Shown here: positions 56,857 through 64,000 of the stretch, in pieces
Layout: each line of letters opens with the position of its first letter
How positions within the stretch are numbered: the stretch's first letter is position 1
Assembly: GCF_032452875.1 (NCBI RefSeq)
Contig: NW_026893683.1
Location: 62,001-126,000 of the forward strand
Length of the DNA stretch: 64,000 bases
Direction: 5' to 3'
Origin: Bos javanicus
Taxonomy: Eukaryota; Chordata; Mammalia; Artiodactyla; Bovidae
Notes under the pieces: generated by a model
What the model saw: the letters and a program-made list of their open reading frames with translations, nothing else
What the model was told of the DNA's origin: nothing
The model's database searches: none
Program-made: the position numbers and the translations under genes

Positions 56857-58499
56857 CTGATCACGTGACTGAGCATGCACTGTTCACGTCGCTGATCACA
56901 CACCTTTCACGTGAATGATCATGCACTGATCACGTGGCTCTCATGCACTGATCACGTGATTGCGCATGCACTGATCATGTAATTGTATGCCCTGCTCACG
57001 TGGCTATCATGCACTGATGACGTGGCTGATCATACACTGATCATGTGCCTGATCATGCACTGATCACGTAGCTATCTTGCACTGATCACTTGGCTGATCA
57101 TACACTCATCATGGGACTGATCGTGCACTGATTACGGCGCTATCATGCATTGACTACATGACTCCACATGCACTGATCACGTGGATGATCATGCACTGAT
57201 CACGTGACTGACCATGCACTGAACACGTGACTGATTATGCACTGATCACGTGGCTGATCATGCACTACTCATGTGGCTGATCATGCAATGATCACGTAAC
57301 TACCATGTACTGCTCACGTGACTGACCATGCACTGATCACGTGACTGATCATGCACTGATCACGTGGCTATCATGCACTGATCACTTGACTGGTCATACT
57401 GATCACGTGCCTCATCATGCACTAATCACGTGGCTGATCATGCACTGATCACGTGACAGATCATGCACTGAACACGGGGCTATCATGCACTGATCACGTG
57501 GCTATCATGCACAGATTACGTGGCTGATCATGCAAGGATCACGTGACTGATCATGCACTGATCACGTGGCTGTCATGCACTGATCTCTTGGCGGGTCATA
57601 CTGATCACGTGCCTCATCATGCACTAATCACGTGGCTGATTATGCACTGATCACATGACTGATCATGCACTGATCACGTGGCTATCATGCACTGATCACG
57701 TGGCTATCATGCACTGATCACTTGACTGGTCATACTGATCACGTGCCTCATCATGCACTAATCACGTGGCTGATCATGCACTGATCACGTGGCTATCATG
57801 CACTGATGACGTGGCTATCATGCACAGATTACGTGGCTGATCATGCAATGATCACGTGACTGATCATGCACTGATCACGTGGCTATCATGCACTGATCAC
57901 TTGGCTGGCCATACTGATCACCTGCCTCATCATGCACTAATCACGTGGCTGATCATGCACTGATCACATGACTGATCATGCACTAATCACGTGGCTGATC
58001 ATGCACTGATCACATGAGTGATCATGCACTGATCACGTGGCTATCATGCACTGATCAGCTGGCTATCATGCACTGATCACGTGGCTGATCATGCAATGAT
58101 CACATGACTGATCATGCACTGATCACGTGGCTATCATGCACTAATCACGTGGCTGATCATGCACTGATCACATGACTGATCATGCACTGATCACGTGGCT
58201 ATCATGCACTGATCACGTGGCTATCATGCACTGATCACGTAGCTACCATGTACTGGTCACGTGACTGACCATGCACTGATCACGTGACTGATCATGCACT
58301 GATCACGTTGCTATCATGCACTGATCACTTGGCTGGTCATACTGATCACGTGCGTCATCATGCACTAATCACGTGGCTGATCATGCACTGATCACATGAC
58401 TGATCATGCACTGATCACGTGGCTATCATGCACTGATCACGTGGCTGATCATGCAATGATTACGTAGCTACCATGTACTGGTCACGTGACTGATCATAC

Positions 58500-59635
58500 A
58501 CTGATCACGTAATTGATCATGCACTGAACACGTGAATAATCATGCACTGATCACGTGATTGATCATGCACTGATCACGTGGCTATCATGCACTGCTAACT
58601 TGGCTGATCATGCAATGTTCACCCAGCTACCATGTACTGGTCACAGGACTGATCATGCACTGATGACGTAATTGATCATGCACTGATCATGTGGCTGATC
58701 ATGCACTGATCACGTGACTGATCGTGCACTGTTCACGTGGCTGATCATGCCCTGATCACGTGGCTCTCATGCACTTATCACATGGCTGGTCATACACTGA
58801 TCATATAGCTACCATGTACCGGTCACGTGAATGATCATACACCCATCAGGTTACTGATCATGCACTGATCACGTGGCTATATTGCATTGTTAACGTGGCT
58901 GATCATACACTGATCACCTGCCTCGTCATGCACAGATCAGGTGACTAATCATGAACTGATTACTTAGCTATCATGTACTGATCACCTGGCTGATCATGCA
59001 CATGATCATGTGGCTATCTTGCAATGATCACGTGGCTATCATGCACTGATCACGTGGCTGATCATTCACTGCTACCCTGACTGAGCATGGACTGATCACA
59101 TAACTATCATGTAGTGATCACGTGACTTAATGGCGCTGCTCATGTGACTGATCATGCGCTGATCATGTTTGCTTTCATACACTGATCCTGTGCCTCTAGA
59201 GAAAATAAACAAAGAGCTGAGTAGGCACGAGTCAAACAGTCAGCAGGCAAAAATCATGGAACTCAGCTGTGAGGAATCATGCTGCTCAGCTGGCAATAAT
59301 CAAGCAGCTGAGCAGGCAGGAATTACACAGCACAGCTGGCAATTGTCAAGCAGATGACAGGCAGGAATCGTGCAGCTCAGCTGGCAATTGCCAAGCAGAT
59401 GAGCAGACAGGAATCACGCAGCTCAGCAGGCCCTGATCACGTGACTGAGCATGCACTGTTCACGTGGCTGATCATACACTGATCACGTGATTGATCATGC
59501 ACTGATCACTTGGATATCATGCACTGATCACGTGGCTGATCATACACTGTTCACGTGTCTGACCATGCACTGATCACATGGCTGATCATACACTGCTCAC
59601 GTGACTGATCATGCACTGATCACGTAATTGATCAT
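58500..59635. repeat. 2.1-kb tandem duplication in array edge, copy 1
   Basis: Matches 60,637-61,750 with an offset of about 2,113-2,137 bp. Shared private variants include GAACACGTGAATAATC, GCTAACTTGG, GATCATATAGCTACC, CATGTACCGGTC, GCATTGTTAACG and the cassette with CAAAAATC. A third partial copy of its first ~250 bp starts near 59,615. Confidence 0.88.
59193..59432 (+). repeat. Cassette 35, class A, diverged
   Basis: Class A length with private changes at the left end (CCTCTAGAGAAAATAAAC) and GCACGAGTC, CAAAAATC, TTACACAGC and TTGCCAAGC. It is preceded by GCTTTCATACACTGATCCTG. Confidence 0.95.
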
Positions 59636-60636
59636 GCACTGAACACGTGAATAATCATGCACTGATCACGTGACTGATCATGCACTGATCACGTGGCTAT
59701 CATGCACTGCTAACTTGGCTGATCATGCAATGTTCACGCAGCTACCATGTACTGGTCACGTGACTGATCATGCACTGATCACGTGACTGAACATGCACTG
59801 ATCACGTGACTGATCATGCACTGTTTACGAGACTCATCATGCACTGATCACGTGAATATCATGCACTGATCACGTGTTTGATCATACACACTTCACGTGT
59901 CTGACCATGCACTCCTCACGTGGCTGATGATACACTGTTCACATAACTGATCATGCACTGATCACGTGGATATCATGTACTGATCACGTGGCTGAACATG
60001 CACTGTTCACGTGGCTTACCACACACCTGTCACGTGACTGATCATGCACTGATCACGTGGCACCCATGCACTCATCACGTGGCTGATCATACTCTGCTCA
60101 CGTAACTGATCATGCACACATCACGTGGCTCTCATGCACTTCTCACCTGGCTGGTCATGCAATGTTCACGTAGCTACCAAATACTGGTCACATGACTGAT
60201 CATTCTCAGATCACGTAAATGAGCATGCAATGTTCAGTTGATTGATCATGTACTGATCACCTGACTGATCATGCACTGATCACGTGGCTATCATGCACTG
60301 CTCACGTGGCTGATCATGCAATGATCACGTAGCAACCATGTACTGGTCACGTGACTGATCATGCACTAATCACGTAATTAATCCTCCACTGATCACCTGA
60401 CTCATCATGCACTGATCACGTGGCTGATCACACACGTATCACGTGACTGATCATGCACTGATCACGTGGCTATCATGCACTGATCACGTGGCTGATCACA
60501 CACGTATCACATGACTGATCATGCACTGATCACGTGGCTATCATGCACTGATCAAGTGGCTATCATGCACTGATCACGTGGCTGATCATGCAATGATCAC
60601 GTAGCTACCATGTACTCGTCACGTGACTGATCATGC

Positions 60637-61750
60637 ACTGATCACGTAATTGATCATGCACTGAACACGTGAATAATCATGCACTGATCACGTGACTGAT
60701 CATGCACTGATCACGTGGCTATCATGCACTGCTAACTTGGCTGATCATGCAATGTTCACGCAGCTACCATGTACTGGTCACGTGACTGATCATGCACTGA
60801 TGATGTAATTGATCATGCACTGATCATGTGGCTGATCATGCACTGATCACGTGACTGATCGTGCTCTGATCACGTGGCTGATCATGCCCTGATCACGTGG
60901 CTATCATGCACTTATCACATGGCTGGTCATACACTGATCATATAGCTACCATGTACCGGTCACGTGAATGATCATACACCCATCAGGTGACTGATCATGC
61001 ACTGATCACGTGGCTATATTGCATTGTTAACGTGGCTGATCATACACTGATCACCTGCCTGGTCATGCACAGATCAGGTGACTAATCATGAACTGATTAC
61101 TTAGCTATCATGTACTGATCACCTGGCTGATCATGCACATCATCATGTGGCTATCATGCAATGATCACGTGGCTATCAGGCACTAATCACGTGGCTGATC
61201 ATGCACTGCTACCCTGACTGAGCATGGACTGTTCACATAACTATCATGTAGTGATCACGTGCCTTAATGGCGCTGATCATGTTTGCTTTCATACACTGAT
61301 CCTGTGCCTCTGGAGGCAATAAACAAAGAGCTGAGTAGGCACGAATCAAACAGTCAGCAGGCAAAAATCATGGAACTCAGCTGTGAGGAATCATGCTGCT
61401 CAGCTGGCAATAATCAAGCAGCTGAGCAGGCAGTAATTACACAGCACAGCTGGCAATTGTCAAGCAGATGACAGGCAGGAATCATGCAGCTCAGCTGGCA
61501 ATTGCCAAGCAGATGAGCAGACAGGAAACACGCAGCTCAGCAGGCCCTGATCACGTGACTGAGCATGCACTGTTCACCTGGCTGATCATACACTGATCAC
61601 GTGATTGATCATGCACTGATCACTTGGATATCATGCACTGATCACGTGGCTGATCATACACTGTTCACGTGTGTGACCATGCACTGATCACATGGCTGAT
61701 CATACACTGCTCACGTAACTGATCATGCACTGATCACGTAATTGATCATG
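60637..61750. repeat. 2.1-kb tandem duplication in array edge, copy 2
   Basis: Second copy of 58,500-59,635, containing cassette 36. It differs by scattered substitutions (for example GATGATGTAATTG against GATGACGTAATTG) and by a shortened flank just before the cassette. The duplication is therefore not very recent. Confidence 0.88.
61307..61546 (+). repeat. Cassette 36, class A, diverged
   Basis: Shares CAAAAATC, TTACACAGC and TTGCCAAGC with cassette 35 but keeps the usual CCTCTGGAGGC start. Private changes are CAGTAATTAC and GGAAACACG. Confidence 0.95.
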
Positions 61751-62060
61751 CACTGATCACGTGGCTGAACATGCAATGATCATGTAGCTACCATGTACTG
61801 GTCCCGTGAGTGATCATGCACTGAAGACATAATTTATCATGCACTGATCACGTGGCTGATCATGCACTGAACAAGTGTCTGATCATGCAGTGATCATGTG
61901 ACTGATCATGCAGTGATCACGTGGCTATCATGCACTGCTCACGTGGCTGATCATGCAATGATCACGTAATTGATCATGCACTGATCACCTGGCTTATCAA
62001 GCATTGATCATGTGACTGATCGTGTGCTGATCATGTTTGGTGTCACACACTGATCATGTG

Positions 62061-62296
62061 CATCTGCAGGCAATGAACAAAGAGCTGAGTAGGCAGGAAT
62101 CAGTCATCAGGCTATAATCATGGAACTCACCTCTGAGAAATCATGCTGCTCACCTGGCAATAATCAAGTAGATGAGCAGGCAGGAATTATGCAGCACAGG
62201 TGGCAATTGTCAAGGAGATGACAGGCAGGAATCGTGCAGCTCAGCTGGCAATTGTCAAGCAGAGGAGCAGACAGTAATCACGTAGCTCAGCAGGCC
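62061..62296 (+). repeat. Cassette 37, class C, diverged
   Basis: CATCTGCAGGC junction, CAGTCATCAGG, CTCACCTCTGAG, CTCACCTGGC and AGAGGAGCAGAC. It is the duplicate of cassette 34 and shares CAAGGAGATG with it. It is the last cassette before the LTR, 1,192 bp away. Confidence 0.95.
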
Positions 62297-63601
62297 CTAA
62301 TCACGTGACTGAGCATGCACTGTTCACGTCGCTGATCACACACCTTTCACGTGAATGATCATGCGCTGATCACGTGGCTCTCATGCACTGATCACGTGAC
62401 TGCGCATGCACTGATCACGTAATTGTATGCCCTGCTCACGTGGCTATCATGCACTGATGACGTGGCTGATCATGCACTGATCATGTGACTGATCATGCAC
62501 TGATCACGTAGCTATCTTGCACTGATCGCTTCACTGATCATACACTCATCACGGGACTGATCGTGCACTGATTACGGCGCTATCATGCATTGACTACATG
62601 ACTCCACATGCACTGATCACGTGGATGATCATGCACTGATGACGTGACTGACCATGCACTGAACACGTGACTGATTATGCACTGATCACGTGGCTGATCA
62701 TGCACTACTCATGTGGCTGACCATGCAATGATCACGTAGCTACCATGTACTGGTAACGTGACTGACCATGCACTGATCACGTGACTGATCATGCACTGAT
62801 CACGTGGCTATCATGCACTGATCACTTGACTGGTCATACTGATCACGTGCCTCATCATGCACTAATCACGTGGCTGATCATGCACTGATCACGTGACTGA
62901 TCATGCACTGTTCACGTGGCTATCATGCACTGATCACGTGGCTATCATGCACTGATCACGTGACTGCGCATGCACTGATGACGTGGCTGTTCGGGCACTG
63001 ATCTCGTGTTTATCAGGCAGTGATCAGTGACTGACAGGCGCTGATCAGGGGACTGTGCACGCACTGATCAGGTGGCTGATCAGGAACTGACCACCTGACT
63101 GCGCATGCAGTGATCACGTGGCTGGTCGTTCACTGATCACGTGTTCATCATACGGTGATCACGTGACTGAGAGGCGCTGATCACGTGACTGTGCCGTCAG
63201 TGATCACGTGGCTGAGCAGGCACTGATATCGTGACTGAGCATGCACTGATCATGTGCCGGGAGCCGGGGAGGCATTCCACTCTGGACAAAGGTCATGAGG
63301 AAGGAGGCTCGGCATACGCAAATGCGGGATCGAGCCTCAGGAGTCCACCCGGATATTCTCGAGCATCTCCCCCCAAAAAAACCGGAGTCTGCCTACTGTA
63401 TTGCTTTGTGCTCTCACCTCTGATTTCACTGGGGGCTGTCCCCCACCACCATCTCGCTCTCTCTGTCAAAGAGTTAACTTACAGCTCCAATTCATAAAGT
63501 TCCTTGTCATTCTTCCCTTTAACTTCCAGCTGAGTCTCCATCTGGAGCGCGGAACCCACCACGCTTACTAATTATGCCTGGGCTGCTAAGACCCACTCGA
63601 G

Positions 63602-63625
63602 AAGGTGTCTAGGGTGAGGCACCTT
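63602..63625 (+). other. Inverted repeat in LTR U3 region
   Basis: AAGGTGTCT (63,602-63,610) and AGGCACCTT (63,617-63,625) can pair as a 9-bp stem with one G-U pair around the 6-nt loop AGGGTG. It lies upstream of the TATA box, so in RNA it would appear only near a 3' end. No function is assigned. Confidence 0.5.
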
Positions 63626-63688
63626 TCGCTATTCGAGAGGGCGCCTGCGGCCTACGTAAGTGGTGCAAACTTCTTGTCTTGAAGTTTG

Positions 63689-63693
63689 ATTGG
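63689..63693 (-). promoter_or_regulatory. Inverted CCAAT box of the LTR
   Basis: ATTGG in the context TTTGATTGGTC, about 97 bp upstream of the TATA box. This is a usual distance for an NF-Y type CCAAT element in a retroviral U3. The motif is short, so the call depends on its position. Confidence 0.5.
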
Positions 63694-63789
63694 TCTTCCG
63701 CGTAAACCAAGCTACTCAGTCTCTTTTCTCCACCAAATTTTCCTACCGAGCTCTCCTCATACTATCATTCTTGACATCTCTGATTAGCA

Positions 63790-63796
63790 TATAAAT
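63790..63796 (+). promoter_or_regulatory. TATA box of the LTR
   Basis: TATAAAT in the context GCATATAAATAGTCG. Transcription would be expected to start about 25-30 bp downstream, near 63,820, marking the U3/R boundary. That leaves only some 40 bp for R and U5 before the primer-binding site. Confidence 0.65.
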
Positions 63797-63857
63797 AGTC
63801 GCCTAGGCCATCTCTCCTTCGAATACCCTGGATCAGTTGGGGCTGGTCCCCGGCCGG

Positions 63858-63875
63858 TGGCGACCGAACAGGGAC
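63858..63875 (+). other. Retroviral primer-binding site, tRNA-Lys3 type
   Basis: TGGCGACCGAACAGGGAC matches the known tRNA-Lys3-complementary primer-binding site at 17 of 18 positions. The one difference is A instead of C at position 6. It directly follows the LTR-like block. The sequence just after it is cassette-like satellite, not a recognisable gag leader. Confidence 0.85.
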
Positions 63876-64000
63876 CTCAGGAGGCAATACTCAAAGAGCT
63901 GAGCAGACATGAACCAGGCAATCAGCAGGCAATAAGCATGGAGCTCAGCAGTGACGAATCATGCTGCTCAACTGGCAATAATCAAGCACGTGACCAGGCA
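63874..64000 (+). repeat. Cassette-like 46-bp repeats directly after the primer-binding site (partial, cut by window end)
   Basis: From CCTCAGGAGGC (63,875) to the window end the sequence aligns without a gap to the first 126 bases of a class A cassette, with 18 differences by hand count (about 86% identity). It holds two full units of 45 and 46 bp starting GGCAATAC and GGCAATAAG, and the start of a third. It is more diverged from every cassette than the homogenised cassettes are from each other. Whether it continues into retroviral genes or a longer 46-bp satellite cannot be seen. Confidence 0.88.

Larger units (their letters stand above)
1..63252. repeat. 23-bp satellite array with interspersed 46-bp-unit cassettes
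   Basis: The whole interval is a head-to-tail array of a 23-bp unit made of CTGATCATGCA (11 bp) followed by CTGATCACGTGA or CTGATCACGTGG (12 bp). The two halves share CTGATCA, so the unit looks like a doubled 11/12-bp ancestor. A common 22-bp variant has CTATCATGCA as its first half. Other recurrent variants are AGCTACCATG, CGTAATTGATC and GATCACACAC. Because 22 and 23 are not multiples of three and TGATCA carries a stop on both strands, long reading frames are absent. Thirty-seven cassettes of a related 46-bp unit interrupt the array. From memory this matches the 23-bp prototype of the bovine 1.706 satellite, whose long repeat is about 2.35 kb. That family name is an inference; the repeat structure is directly visible. 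Confidence 0.97.
55951..63252. repeat. Diverged edge of the 23-bp array
   Basis: From GATCTCGTGGCTTCATGCATGG onward the units carry many more point changes: CACCTGGC, CACTTGGC, CTAATCACG, GAACACGTG, GATTACG and others. A local set with TGGTCATACTGATCACGTGC and CTCATCATGCACTAATC recurs at about 57,391, 57,592, 57,727, 57,905, 58,333 and 62,831. The last ~270 bp (about 62,980-63,252) are the most altered. Decay towards the end of an array is expected where unequal exchange no longer homogenises the sequence. Confidence 0.92.
63253..63857 (+). mobile_element. ERV class II-like LTR (5' LTR position)
   Basis: A unique, mostly non-repetitive block of about 605 bp between the satellite and a primer-binding site. 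It starts with TG (TGTGCCGGGAGCC) and contains an inverted CCAAT box (ATTGG, 63,689-63,693) and a TATA box about 97 bp later. It still has many CpG dinucleotides, so it may not be very old. The primer-binding site right after it shows the orientation (U3 to U5, plus strand) and the class: Lys3-primed elements are typical of class II/ERV-K-like and lentiviral groups. From memory the start resembles the bovine LTR family BTLTR1, not verified. Odd points: no CA end before the primer-binding site, no AATAAA signal, and only about 62 bp from TATA to primer-binding site. No retroviral reading frame lies in the window. Confidence 0.8.

Noticed and set aside
1..63252. CRISPR array
   Set aside because: Regular short repeats are present but there are no unique spacers: each interval is itself another repeat. 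No cas genes are seen and the context is a mammalian satellite.
1..63252. CENP-B boxes, as a sign of centromere function
   Set aside because: The motif needs TTCG and CGGG. The 23-bp unit has its only CpG inside CACGTG, so it cannot carry the box. I also found no match in the cassettes or the LTR by eye. A centromeric location is possible but not shown by this sequence.
1..63252. One-base losses in units (GATCAGTGG, GATCACTGG, GATCACGGG, CACTATCACG) as sequencing errors
   Set aside because: Many recur at matching places in duplicated blocks, so most are real inherited variants. Single private cases could still be assembly errors and were not listed as features.
63231..63497. Open reading frame of 88 codons across the satellite-LTR border
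   Set aside because: It starts at GTG in satellite and runs into the LTR U3 region. It combines two unrelated sequences, matches no family I recognise, and is of a length expected by chance.
63253..63857. Solo LTR
   Set aside because: A primer-binding site follows directly, so at least the 5' end of an internal region is attached. Whether a full provirus follows is outside the window.
63874..64000. Retroviral gag coding start
   Set aside because: The sequence after the primer-binding site is 46-bp repeat with no gag-like reading frame in the part visible.

Overview
The window is almost entirely tandemly repeated satellite DNA from a mammal, most likely a bovid such as cattle or a close relative. 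No protein-coding gene can be supported. About 63.2 kb is an array of a 23-bp unit built from two related halves, CTGATCATGCA (11 bp) and CTGATCACGTGA/G (12 bp), with a frequent 22-bp variant in which the first half is CTATCATGCA. Thirty-seven cassettes of about 232-240 bp interrupt the array, all in the same orientation. Each is made of about five copies of a second unit of 45-46 bp. A 23-bp prototype and a related 46-bp unit are what I recall for the bovine 1.706 and 1.720b satellites, and the last 750 bp carry a class II (ERV-K-like) LTR with a tRNA-Lys3 primer-binding site. These three points are the basis for the bovid call. The assignment is from memory and was not searched.

Layout: 1-55,950 is well-homogenised 23-bp array with cassettes 1-33 at irregular spacing (about 0.6-3.1 kb). 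Within it are longer higher-order units: a ~2.56-kb unit present about 2.7 times at 30.5-37.4 kb, a ~2.85/3.06-kb unit present about twice at 39.2-45.3 kb, and separated duplicate blocks (7.1-9.6 kb with 22.4-24.8 kb; 12.4-15.0 kb with 24.6-27.4 kb). From about 55,951 to 63,252 the units are clearly more diverged, as expected at the edge of an array. This edge holds cassettes 34-37 and a 2.1-kb tandem duplication. At 63,253 the satellite stops at an LTR-like block of about 605 bp, followed by an 18-nt primer-binding site (63,858-63,875).

The most notable point is at the right end. The sequence directly after the primer-binding site is the same sequence as the cassettes: about 86% identical without a gap over the 126 bases available. 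The cassette therefore looks like the leader of this retroviral element with the LTR and primer-binding site missing, or else the retroviral element took up satellite sequence as its leader. Joining the satellite before the LTR to the sequence after the primer-binding site at a shared CC reproduces the cassette boundary seen 37 times. Nothing in the window is a functional set of genes working together. The structure records satellite amplification, unequal exchange and one retroviral-satellite chimera.

The 23-bp unit contains the palindrome TCACGTGA, so the array is a very dense field of CACGTG E-boxes. In the consensus unit the only CpG is the one at the centre of that E-box.
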